From the NCBI GenBank assembly GCA_964370645.1, contig CAYJJS010000002.1, positions 48,933-112,932 of the forward strand: DNA of 64,000 bases. Direction: 5' to 3'. The position numbers were made by a program, and so were the translations under genes. This document shows, in pieces, positions 7,738 through 15,427 of the stretch (position 1 is its first letter; every line of letters begins with the position of its first letter). The stretch comes from CAMQRS01 sp964370645. GTDB lineage: Bacteria; Bacillota_I; Bacilli_A; Erysipelotrichales; Erysipelotrichaceae. Under the pieces are notes generated by a model. That model saw only the letters and a program-made list of their open reading frames with translations, ran no database searches and had not been told where the DNA came from.

Positions 7738-9047
7738 TGGGTGATTTTTTAAAGAAATTTTCTAATGAAAACTATGATAATATGAACAAATTAAATTATT
7801 CAGAAGAAAATGCAGAAGATGGTTCTTCTTTGGATTCACAGGAAATGAACATCGCAAGTACGCCACACGAAATCGCAAATCCGCGCAATGAGGTATTTAT
7901 AAAGGATATTGAAAAAATCAAAAAGAGGAGACAAGTTATTATTATTTCTTGTACATGCATTATTCTTCTGATTGTCGCATCCATGTTTGGGTATTATAAA
8001 TTGAATCAAATTAGTGTGCCAAACTTCCTTGTTAATAAGTCATTGGAAGAGGTTCAAATTTGGGCTGCTAAAAACGATGTTGAAATAGGTTATACATTAG
8101 AATACAACAATGAAATCGATGAGGGAAATATAGTGGAACAATCCGTTGAGGAGGGTGTAGAAATACAGAAAGGTTCATTTGTTGAATTTATTGTATCGAA
8201 TGGAGCTGATCCAGAGGAGCATATTATTATCCCAGACTTTATGGGAATGACGCTTATAGAAATTGAAAGTTGGAAAGAAGAGAATAAGGCAGTAAATGTC
8301 TCGATTAATTATGAATATAGTGATGAAATTATGAAATCTAATACGATTCGTTTTGAATTTAAAACAGAAGGAATTGATGCAAATAATTATCGTAGAAAAG
8401 ATAAAATAAATATTATCGTTTCGAAAGGGGAGGAAACTTTTGAAAAAAATATCACAGTTCCAGATTTTAGTAATAAAACAAGAAACGAAGTGGATATATG
8501 GGCAGAAGAAAATGGAATACAAATTGAGTATATAGAAGTGGCTAGCGAAGAGGTAGAAGAAAATCATATCATTTCACAAGATGTTTTAGCAGAATCTAAA
8601 GTTGCAAAAAACGATGTAATTAAAATTACTATATCGAGAGGAAGGGTTATTCATGTTCCTGACTTTAGTAGTTTAAATGAAACACAAAGCCAAATAATAG
8701 CAGCAGAGAAAAATGTTATTATAAATATTATGTATTACTATAGCAACGAGGTGAATGCAACGCAAATGCTGTCACAATCATTACCTGCAGGGGCAGAGGT
8801 TAAAAATGAAACAATAGTACTAACATATTCGTTGGGAAAACCGTATATCGATAATTTTGATGGAAACAGTGTATATAGCATGGTTGAAGCAATTCATGAA
8901 ATGAATTCGAAAGGAGCAAGATTGACATACGAAATTAAAGATATTGATAGTTCTGAAAAAAAAGGAATAATTATAAACTCTAATTACAAAGGATGTTTTG
9001 TAGATCTTGGTAGCCACATTATAATCGAATCATCAAGTGGTAATTAA
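7737..9047 (+). CDS. Membrane-anchored PASTA-repeat protein, no kinase domain
   Basis: This 436-residue protein has a cytoplasmic N-terminal tail (1-64), one membrane helix (about 66-87, after the positive IKKRRQ) and an extracellular region of tandem PASTA domains. Clear repeats start at VPNFLVN (94), IPDFMGM (165), VPDFSNK (243) and VPDFSSL (306), with a degenerate fifth at the end. PASTA domains bind peptidoglycan fragments or beta-lactams and normally form the outer part of Stk-type kinases or PBPs; here there is no kinase or transpeptidase domain. Translational coupling to the ABC ATPase suggests it is a wall-sensing or wall-anchoring part of the transporter. That function is inference. 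Confidence 0.85.
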   Translation: MGDFLKKFSNENYDNMNKLNYSEENAEDGSSLDSQEMNIASTPHEIANPRNEVFIKDIEKIKKRRQVIIISCTCIILLIVASMFGYYKLNQISVPNFLVNKSLEEVQIWAAKNDVEIGYTLEYNNEIDEGNIVEQSVEEGVEIQKGSFVEFIVSNGADPEEHIIIPDFMGMTLIEIESWKEENKAVNVSINYEYSDEIMKSNTIRFEFKTEGIDANNYRRKDKINIIVSKGEETFEKNITVPDFSNKTRNEVDIWAEENGIQIEYIEVASEEVEENHIISQDVLAESKVAKNDVIKITISRGRVIHVPDFSSLNETQSQIIAAEKNVIINIMYYYSNEVNATQMLSQSLPAGAEVKNETIVLTYSLGKPYIDNFDGNSVYSMVEAIHEMNSKGARLTYEIKDIDSSEKKGIIINSNYKGCFVDLGSHIIIESSSGN

Positions 9048-9189
9048 AACTTACAACTTTGCTTTAATATTTTGCAAACAGGTATTTGTTTGTATAGAGC
9101 GCTATTATTGAGTGGGATTGTGGCTAAAAAATACGCATGTATTTCATAATAATAACATATTGAAATAATCGATAAAGCAGATAGTATGA

Positions 9190-9224
9190 TAATTCGCCAG
9201 TAAATACCTTTTACTGGCGAATTA
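9190..9224. other. Perfect 15-bp hairpin in the convergent gap
   Basis: TAATTCGCCAGTAAA and its exact reverse complement flank a five-base loop. There is no T run on either side, so it is not a standard intrinsic terminator; it lies between two convergent genes and may protect mRNA 3' ends. Confidence 0.6.
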
Positions 9225-9230
9225 CTATAT

Positions 9231-9254
9231 AAAAAAACTGCACTAAGCAGTTTT
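9231..9254 (-). terminator. Terminator of the phospholipase-like gene
   Basis: On the minus strand AAAACTGC pairs with GCAGTTTT and runs into seven T. The stop codon of the gene lies in the loop. Confidence 0.75.
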
Positions 9255-9758
9255 GAAATTAAATACAGGTATTAGATGTGTTAAGATACTTTCCACAACT
9301 TCCAAGGAATATTGTAAATCACGTAGTATATGACTTGGTTGTGCATCATAAAGTTCTTTGGTTTCAATGATGTATTGCATTAGATCTTGTTTGATTTCTA
9401 CCAAATCTAAATTTGGATTAAAATCTTCACGAATTAATTTATGCAATTCAATCTCATATTTTATATGGTTTTTACCATGAGAAATATCTAAGTTATAGTT
9501 GTGAGCATAACAGAAATAATCACATATATAATGTAATAATATACCTAATAAATAAGATCTCTTGAAATCACTTTTAGCATTTTTGATTGCATCATGATTT
9601 TTTTGAATTCGGTACAATAAATTTTCATTTCTATGTGGTTGTGTGGTTGGGTTTAAATCAGGCATTAAAGATCCAATCACAACGAATAATTTTTTATGCT
9701 TTGGGAAATGTTGTTTACAAAGTCTGTTAGCTACGGTAGCATGCGAATATAAATTCAA
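9243..9758 (-). CDS. Zinc-dependent phospholipase C-like protein
   Basis: This 171-residue protein has the histidine-rich pattern of the Zn_dep_PLPC family: SHATVANRL near the N-terminus, GSLMPDLNP, and LLHYICDYFCYAHN in the middle, where His and Asp residues would bind metal. There is no signal peptide or membrane helix, unlike secreted clostridial alpha-toxin, so it is probably a cytosolic hydrolase. It is monocistronic. A weak GAGGTGA ribosome site precedes the ATG. Substrate unknown; many small proteins of this family in Bacillota are uncharacterised. Confidence 0.7.
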   Translation of the reverse strand: MNLYSHATVANRLCKQHFPKHKKLFVVIGSLMPDLNPTTQPHRNENLLYRIQKNHDAIKNAKSDFKRSYLLGILLHYICDYFCYAHNYNLDISHGKNHIKYEIELHKLIREDFNPNLDLVEIKQDLMQYIIETKELYDAQPSHILRDLQYSLEVVESILTHLIPVFNFKTA

Positions 9759-9843
9759 GTAATCACCTCTTGTCTTAATGAGGCAATTGTACTACTAGAA
9801 GATATAAAAAGCAATATAAATTTCATGTTATTTTTCACATACT

Positions 9844-9894
9844 TCAAAGCGTTTACAAATATTAGAAAAAGAAGTGAATAATCACTTCTTTTTT
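9844..9894. terminator. Orphan bidirectional terminator-like hairpin beside a cre-like site
   Basis: AAAAAGAAGTGA (9866-9877) pairs perfectly with TCACTTCTTTTT (9882-9893) across ATAA, with T runs for both strands. No gene ends into it on either side. TCAAAGCGTTTACA at 9844-9857 matches the CcpA cre consensus with one mismatch and lies upstream of the minus-strand phospholipase-like gene. Confidence 0.55.
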
Positions 9895-10684
9895 ATGTAC
9901 TATACTAAAATTAAACTATAAATTCCAAGGTAACATTTTTTAACAAATTTTTATGTTTTACTCTATATTCGATAAAGGTTTAGCTTATAATGGCATATAT
10001 TCATCATTTTAAATATATATTTTTTATCTCCTATAGTTTTCTTTTTTTTGACATTTAATTTTAAATTAAGATATTTATTTATTTGTTTTGGCGAGAATTA
10101 CTATAGCATTCATTAAATCCTTCCATGATTACTCCATTTTCATAATTACTAATTCAGAAGTTATTGCTATATGAGGAATTTTCATCGCCACGGTTATTGT
10201 GATAATTGGTTTTTGTAATCCTTCCACGATCACTCTATTTGATTGTCAATCAAATAGATGTATGCAATCTTTCTGTTATTACACCAAACTATCTTTTATT
10301 CTTATTGATTACTATAGCTCATACTTTGAATAATTGTATTCCTTGTTTAATAACTACTACTTGGATTATGCAATCTTTCCGCGATTTTACTATTTCATCC
10401 CAGAGAACCTAAAACATCTTGTTTATTTGTGTATCACCATTCATCAATCATTCTATATAATAAGAATTCTCCCTTTTTTTCTATAGAATCCATCTGCAAC
10501 TTAGATATCACTTTCTCTTATGTGTGAATATTCAATCATTAATTTTTCAATTAAATGTCGATCCTTATCGAGTCCATTGGTCTGTCCTCCTTGTTTATGG
10601 TTTATTTATATCACATTTAATGAAATAAAAAAAGTGATTATACTCAAGTGGAAAGAAAGGTATTAATTTTGGAATTAAGTCATA
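9895..10684. repeat. Gene-poor, very AT-rich stretch with four degenerate repeats
   Basis: No credible gene is seen. A short motif of the form AATCYTTCCRYGATTAC occurs four times on the plus strand at 10116-10133, 10217-10234, 10266-10282 and 10372-10390, spaced 101, 50 and 106 bases apart. GCTATAGTAAT (minus strand) recurs twice at similar relative positions. Read on the minus strand, the four copies give related peptides (VIMEGF, VIVEGL, VITERL, KIAERL), but stops and frame changes interrupt them. This could be a decayed repetitive gene or a structured non-coding element; copies are too irregular for CRISPR. Confidence 0.4.
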
Positions 10685-10713
10685 TTGTGTCATATGATGT
10701 ATTCTTGTATAAT
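10685..10713 (+). promoter_or_regulatory. Promoter of the DUF975 gene
   Basis: TTGTGT and TATAAT are separated by exactly 17 bases. Transcription would begin about 10 bases before the chosen start codon, giving a very short leader. Confidence 0.65.
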
Positions 10714-10730
10714 AGGTTTGAGGTATGAAA

Positions 10731-11342
10731 ATGACTAGATATGAAATAAAAAAATTAGCAAAAGAAAAAATGAATGGAAATCTTTGGATGCTTAATAAAA
10801 TAAGCTTGCCAATTGTAGGAATCGCTTTACTATTTAATTTAGTAATCGTTTTATCTAACTTAACCTTAGAGGCAGAATTGCTTGCCAATATTGTTGTGTC
10901 CCTTATACTAGCACCACTGAACTATGGAATGTATGTATGTTACTTGAACTTTGTTCATGGTAAAAAGTTTGGCTATAGAGAGATACTTCAAGAAATGCAT
11001 CACTTTCCTAAAATTATTGTGTTGACCTTATTACAACAAGCGATCATAACACTATCTACTTTTATGTTTGTGTTACCTGGGATTATATTTACTATAGTCC
11101 TATCCTTATTGCCTTACGTTTATTATTACCAAAAAGAATCCAGTGTAAAAACAATTTTCTTATTGGCATTAGATGTGGGATTTAAACACTTTGGAAAGAT
11201 TGCTATGCTATATTTGAGTTTTATTGGATGGATATTTCTTTGTATATTCTCAGCCGGTGTTGCTATTATTTATGTGTTACCATATATGAATACTACTTTA
11301 GCGATATTTGCAAGACAAGTCTTGGAAGATAGGGAATCATAA
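10731..11342 (+). CDS. DUF975 family integral membrane protein
   Basis: This 203-residue polytopic membrane protein starts with the basic RYEIKKLAKEKMNGN helix typical of DUF975, followed by four to five membrane helices. The family-like features are YLNFVHGKKFGYREIL, MFVLPGIIF and the C-terminal FIGWIFLCIF...YVLPYMNTTLAIF. Function is unknown. The second ATG is chosen because GAGGT sits six bases before it, whereas it abuts the ATG two codons upstream. It has its own promoter and terminator. Confidence 0.78.
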   Translation: MTRYEIKKLAKEKMNGNLWMLNKISLPIVGIALLFNLVIVLSNLTLEAELLANIVVSLILAPLNYGMYVCYLNFVHGKKFGYREILQEMHHFPKIIVLTLLQQAIITLSTFMFVLPGIIFTIVLSLLPYVYYYQKESSVKTIFLLALDVGFKHFGKIAMLYLSFIGWIFLCIFSAGVAIIYVLPYMNTTLAIFARQVLEDRES

Positions 11343-11378
11343 AAAAACTGTTTGCATTTATTTGCGAACAGTTTTTTT
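11341..11378. terminator. Bidirectional terminator shared by DUF975 gene and the TPM operon
   Basis: AAAAAAACTGTTTGCA pairs with TGCGAACAGTTTTTTT with one mismatch. T runs are present on both strands, serving the two convergent transcripts. Confidence 0.85.
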
Positions 11379-11391
11379 CATATATGATTAA

Positions 11392-12117
11392 TTAGAAGCT
11401 TCCACCACGGCCACCGCTGCGGCTACCTCCACCTCCACCACTAGATGAACTTCTATTTTGGTGAACAATAACACGCGAAGTGGTATGTGTGAATGTATCA
11501 TTCTTAGTTGTAATATCACTACTTTCTTTTCCTAAGTAGTGGTTTGCATGAGCTACGACCACAGGCTTTTTACGTGTCTTAGCGACAAATATGATTGTGA
11601 TTATAAGAGCAACAATCAAAGGTATGATCGCACATAAGATAATTGCGAACAATCTTCTCGAAAACAATTGCCCATCCACTTCATAAATGAAGGCACTTCC
11701 AGCTTCATGGAAATCATTTTCCATCAAGTAAGGAAGAAATGCATCTTCAATTGCTGCTTCTTTGCTTTCGCTAAAAATGGAAACAGCTTCATTTTTTGTC
11801 AACATATAGTATTCTCGATTTTGTACATCAACAACAAATAAAATACTATTGCTTGGGAATTGATTCTGATTGTAAAATGCTTCTGCATAGTTTTGGATAC
11901 TAGAGTGGTTATAATCCATTATGTTATTTACACTGTGTAAAACAACATGTACTCCATATGTATCCTCGATTGCTTTTGCTTTATCTAACTCAGTCTGACT
12001 AACATCAAAGATTTCAGCATCATCAAATATATGATTTTGTTCATCTTGGGCTAAGAGTTGTACTGGCATAAACAAGCTAACAACCAAAATAATAAAAGGT
12101 GCTAATAATTTTTTCAT
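11392..12117 (-). CDS. TPM-domain membrane protein (YdjH-like)
   Basis: This 241-residue protein has a signal peptide (residues 1-23), an extracytoplasmic TPM (TLP18.3/Psb32/MOLO-1) domain with SNSILFVVDVQNREYYM, a membrane helix around 155-178 and a cytoplasmic tail ending in the Gly/Ser-rich stretch typical of the family (GGGGGSRSGGRGGSF). It is the last gene of a four-gene operon starting at 15235. In Bacillus subtilis the comparable TPM protein YdjH is encoded with a zinc-ribbon protein (YdjG) and an SPFH protein (YdjI) in a membrane-stress module. Role here is inferred from that similarity. Confidence 0.85.
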   Translation of the reverse strand: MKKLLAPFIILVVSLFMPVQLLAQDEQNHIFDDAEIFDVSQTELDKAKAIEDTYGVHVVLHSVNNIMDYNHSSIQNYAEAFYNQNQFPSNSILFVVDVQNREYYMLTKNEAVSIFSESKEAAIEDAFLPYLMENDFHEAGSAFIYEVDGQLFSRRLFAIILCAIIPLIVALIITIIFVAKTRKKPVVVAHANHYLGKESSDITTKNDTFTHTTSRVIVHQNRSSSSGGGGGSRSGGRGGSF

Positions 12118-13146
12118 CTAAAACCCTCCTAAAAAGAATACTGCAATACTAATTGCATAACATATAGCTGCAAAGATTAAAAAATATTTGACAGTTTTCT
12201 TTTTACACAAAGGAAATTCTCCAACGAATTTCCCACTTTGTGCATTCATTGCAAAAATATAAGGCTTAGATTCAAATATAGTATATACCATAAACACAGG
12301 CATCAAAGTTAAATGTGCAGCTTGTAATTTTGGTTGGATATCTTTAGAAATAAGCTTTACACTTTTATATCCTTGTATATCATTTTTTAAATAGGTTTCA
12401 CTACTTTCAACGATACGTTTTGTTGCATATTCATAGCAAGTATCTTTTTCTACATCATTTCGTTCTGCCAAAAACCCACTCATATAAGCGGTTGTGAATG
12501 GCTGCAACTTTGTGAAATCAAATGGTTCTATCGATGACATAAAAGCATCATCCATTTTACTTGAAGCATCTGCAGGTACATGATCAAAGCTTGTTATACC
12601 ACCTCTCTCCACCATATAGTGTCGAGTTGTAATCGTGGTTTTATTTCCAAATCTTCTTCTGCTTTCTGTTGTACATTCTGCCTTGATAGAGGCATCCGCA
12701 GTGCTATCAAAAAGAAAATAAGGCACGTAGACACCTTTGATTTTTTCGATGTTCTTAGGGTTTGTAAACACGTCAGGAACAAGGGGTCTTTTTTTACATT
12801 CTGCTAAAAAAGTATTCACAGCATCTTTTTGCGTCTTTTCAAATGGAACAACATAATCTGGTTTAAACTCACCTTGTAGTTCTCCACGTAAGATAGTAGC
12901 ATTTCCACAAAAAACACAGAAGGTAGCTGTAGTTGTCTCATCTACTACAATTTCAGCATTACATGTTTCACAATGATATACATCTAATTTTTCAACTGTT
13001 TTTTCTTCAGCTGTCTCTTCTTTCGATGTTTCATATTCAGAAACATCGAATAAACTATCGCAATATTCACATTTTAATTTTTGTGTAGTTGGATCAAAGG
13101 CTAGATTTCCATTACAATTTTTACATAAATAAACATTTTCACTCAT
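12118..13146 (-). CDS. TFIIB-type zinc-ribbon membrane protein (YdjG-like)
   Basis: This 342-residue protein begins with two zinc ribbons: CKNCNGN...CEYCDS near residues 8-30 and CETCNAE...CVFCGN near 54-77. A long middle domain follows (EFKPDYVVPFEKTQKDA, GVYVPYFLFD), then a single C-terminal membrane helix (about 318-340). Length and layout match B. subtilis YdjG. It lies between the SPFH and TPM genes with almost no spacing. The likely role is a membrane-anchored cytoplasmic partner in a membrane-stress complex; no enzymatic motif is visible. Confidence 0.85.
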   Translation of the reverse strand: MSENVYLCKNCNGNLAFDPTTQKLKCEYCDSLFDVSEYETSKEETAEEKTVEKLDVYHCETCNAEIVVDETTTATFCVFCGNATILRGELQGEFKPDYVVPFEKTQKDAVNTFLAECKKRPLVPDVFTNPKNIEKIKGVYVPYFLFDSTADASIKAECTTESRRRFGNKTTITTRHYMVERGGITSFDHVPADASSKMDDAFMSSIEPFDFTKLQPFTTAYMSGFLAERNDVEKDTCYEYATKRIVESSETYLKNDIQGYKSVKLISKDIQPKLQAAHLTLMPVFMVYTIFESKPYIFAMNAQSGKFVGEFPLCKKKTVKYFLIFAAICYAISIAVFFLGGF

Positions 13147-13153
13147 ACATCAC

Positions 13154-14536
13154 CTATTTCACATCTAAATCATTAAATACATCACCACATTTTGGGCAAA
13201 AGTTAGTTGGTTTTTCTGGTTCAAATCCACATTTATCGCAACGCAATTTTTTTATAACATCGCTTTTTTTCGTTCCGCAATTCGCACAGAAATTGGTATT
13301 GTTTTGGTTTCCACAATTACAAGTCCAAGTTTCTTGCACTTGCGGTTTTTGACCACCACAATTCGCGCAGAAGTTGTTTGTGTTTTGTGCTCCACAATTA
13401 CAAGTCCATGCATTCGCTTGTGCTGCAGTTGCAGCAGCAACTGGTGCTGTTTGTACGGCAGGACCTGGCATAGCAGTTTGTCCAAAGTTTGTGTTTGGTT
13501 GCGTTGGGTTCATTTGATTCATCATTTGATTCATCATGTTCATTCCCATCATTCCCATTACACCATTAACAGGATCACCAGCAGTTCCACTAGATGGTTG
13601 TGCAGCACCTGCTGCCATTCCATCAATCCATCCAGTTTTAGCTTGTGCTTGCATTGCATTCACCATGTTAGGGTCAGTGTATACACGACCCGCTTGAAAG
13701 TTCATTAACTTATCATAGTTTTCATTATGCACAGCATCTAAGTTATTAATATTAATACGGTCAACATTAATTCCTGTTTTTACTTCCCAATTTTGGTATA
13801 AGACTTCTTGTAAAGCGGCACACATTTGATCTTGCGAAGCAGCTAAAAAATCAAATGGTATTTTTTGCATAGATAATTTTGCTAGGGCAGGACGTAATGC
13901 ACTCACTAAATCCGATTTAAATTGTTGTTTTAATGTATCGTTCATTACATACTCATCACTAACATTTCCACATAAATTTTTATAGAAAATTAATGGGTCT
14001 TTAATACGGAATACGTACGTACCATTACAAGTTAAATTGATTGTGATTGAAAACTCTGGATCACGAAATGGAATCGGTGCTGGTGTACCAAATTTGTTAT
14101 TCATAATCAATTTTTTATTTATGAAATAAACACGTTGATCTTTACCAGTATCCCCACCAAAAGTGAATCGTTTTCCTACTTGTTTAAAACTCTCTAATAA
14201 ACCTTCTCCAAAGCTTCCATATAACATTGAAGGTTCACTACCTTTATCAAAAATGTAATCTCCTGCTTCATCAGTGAAGTCAATGATTTCACCATCTTCA
14301 ACGACAATCATAAATTGTCCTTCATTTACTGCAATTGCACTACCTTTAGAAATAATGTTATCACTAGCATTATTTGTGAAACCAAATTTACTAGCTCCAG
14401 TTTTTCCATTTAAATTGCGCACCTGTCCTTTGCGCATTAGCACTTCATTTTCTAAAGCGTCACAATAAATATACTCGCGTATTTGATCTGCTAATTCCGA
14501 TTGAACAGCTCCTGTAATCATTTTAATTAATCCCAT
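13154..14536 (-). CDS. SPFH-domain protein with C-terminal zinc ribbons (YdjI-like)
   Basis: This 460-residue protein has an N-terminal SPFH/virion-core-protein-like domain (about 20-290; MRKGQVRNLN, AIAVNEGQFMIVVEDGEI), a Met/Asn/Ala-rich linker (about 320-385) and three C-terminal zinc ribbons (CNCGAQN...CANCGG, CNCGNQN...CANCGT, CDKCGFE...CPKCGD). SPFH proteins form membrane-associated oligomers; B. subtilis YdjI recruits PspA to damaged membrane together with YdjG and YdjH. The three-ribbon tail makes it longer than YdjI. No PspA gene is seen in this window. Confidence 0.85.
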   Translation of the reverse strand: MGLIKMITGAVQSELADQIREYIYCDALENEVLMRKGQVRNLNGKTGASKFGFTNNASDNIISKGSAIAVNEGQFMIVVEDGEIIDFTDEAGDYIFDKGSEPSMLYGSFGEGLLESFKQVGKRFTFGGDTGKDQRVYFINKKLIMNNKFGTPAPIPFRDPEFSITINLTCNGTYVFRIKDPLIFYKNLCGNVSDEYVMNDTLKQQFKSDLVSALRPALAKLSMQKIPFDFLAASQDQMCAALQEVLYQNWEVKTGINVDRININNLDAVHNENYDKLMNFQAGRVYTDPNMVNAMQAQAKTGWIDGMAAGAAQPSSGTAGDPVNGVMGMMGMNMMNQMMNQMNPTQPNTNFGQTAMPGPAVQTAPVAAATAAQANAWTCNCGAQNTNNFCANCGGQKPQVQETWTCNCGNQNNTNFCANCGTKKSDVIKKLRCDKCGFEPEKPTNFCPKCGDVFNDLDVK

Positions 14537-14548
14537 AATAGTTCCTCC

Positions 14549-15235
14549 CTAAACTCTTTTTATTGTATTTAACTTCCATGTTTTTTTATAGTCCACAAGG
14601 ATATGACTTCCACAATACTCACATATATCTAATTGTAAGTTTGAAATCTCCCCATTGCAATTTGGACAATGTAATACACTACTATTTCCATGCTCGAAGT
14701 TAGCATCATCAAATGTGAAAATCCATTCACATTGAATACGATCTTGAACTAATTTTTCCTGTGTTTTACTTATTTTCATTAGGTATTGTAAAGCCACTTG
14801 AAAGGTAAGTTTTGCACAATGTTCTTCTTTTATATAATCATGTATTACTTGTTTGTGTATTTTTGTGTCTTGTATTTCAAATTGTTGAAAGTATTGGTTT
14901 AGACTATAAAGTGCATCCTCTTTTGCATATATTTGCTTTTCTAAATTTGAAAACACTTCTTGTACACTTTGTCTGTTCAAACGTTCAAACTCAATCATAG
15001 ATAAGTTGTTGAAGTCTTTTTCAATTTTATCTATTACAATACTTCCTCTACTACTTAATGACTTAGGACGAGTAGAGTCTTGTTTTTCAATGTCTTGTAA
15101 AGCATCGATGATGTTTTCATTGTTGAACAATTGTTTAGAGACACGAGATAGTTTTCTGCGTATCCAAAAAAAAGCAATCAAAGCAATTGTTATTAAACTA
15201 AAAAAAATAGCGATACATATATATAGTACTGTCAT
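14549..15235 (-). CDS. Tim44-like membrane protein with C-terminal zinc ribbon
   Basis: First gene of the SPFH/TPM operon. This 228-residue protein has an N-terminal membrane helix (about 3-26), a basic stretch, and a globular cytoplasmic domain with IVIDKIEKDFNNLSMIEFE, which resembles Tim44-like domains. A zinc ribbon follows near the end (CPNCNGE...CEYCGS). AAAGGAG precedes the ATG at good spacing. Its place where a pspA-like gene might be expected suggests it belongs to the same membrane-associated complex. The Tim44-like call is moderate; the zinc ribbon and helix are clear. Confidence 0.6.
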   Translation of the reverse strand: MTVLYICIAIFFSLITIALIAFFWIRRKLSRVSKQLFNNENIIDALQDIEKQDSTRPKSLSSRGSIVIDKIEKDFNNLSMIEFERLNRQSVQEVFSNLEKQIYAKEDALYSLNQYFQQFEIQDTKIHKQVIHDYIKEEHCAKLTFQVALQYLMKISKTQEKLVQDRIQCEWIFTFDDANFEHGNSSVLHCPNCNGEISNLQLDICEYCGSHILVDYKKTWKLNTIKRV

Positions 15236-15299
15236 ACAAACTCCTTTATTACATACACAGAGTGATTATATCATTATTTAGACAAAAAATGACAACAAA

Positions 15300-15320
15300 T
15301 TAATGAAGTGTCTTCATTAA
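15300..15320. promoter_or_regulatory. Candidate operator upstream of pntAA
   Basis: TTAATGAAG and CTTCATTAA form a perfect 9-bp inverted repeat around TGT. It overlaps the position expected for the -35 element of the downstream promoter and has no T run, so an operator is more likely than a terminator. It does not match the Rex consensus. Confidence 0.5.
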
Positions 15321-15335
15321 TTGTAATTAGAATTG

Positions 15336-15344
15336 TGCTATAAT
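15336..15344 (+). promoter_or_regulatory. Extended -10 promoter of the transhydrogenase operon
   Basis: TGCTATAAT lies about 83 bases before pntAA and shares the 14-mer AATTGTGCTATAAT with the pflA promoter. Confidence 0.6.
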
Positions 15345-15427
15345 AAACATATTATAGTTTTACTATAGGAATAGAATTGTTTGTACTGGATTGGAATACA
15401 CTATTTTCAAGAAGAGGAGGACAAGAT

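Noticed and set aside
9193..9222. Standard terminator after the PASTA gene
   Set aside because: The hairpin is perfect, but no T run follows on either strand.
4837..9240. Integrated element using tRNA-Trp as attachment site
   Set aside because: No integrase and no second copy of the tRNA 3' end could be found.
10116..10390. CRISPR array
   Set aside because: Only four poorly conserved copies with spacers of unequal length and no cas genes in the window.
10206..10412. A 68-codon plus-strand frame in the repeat region
   Set aside because: It starts with TTG, has no ribosome site, overlaps the degenerate repeats and has no recognisable features.
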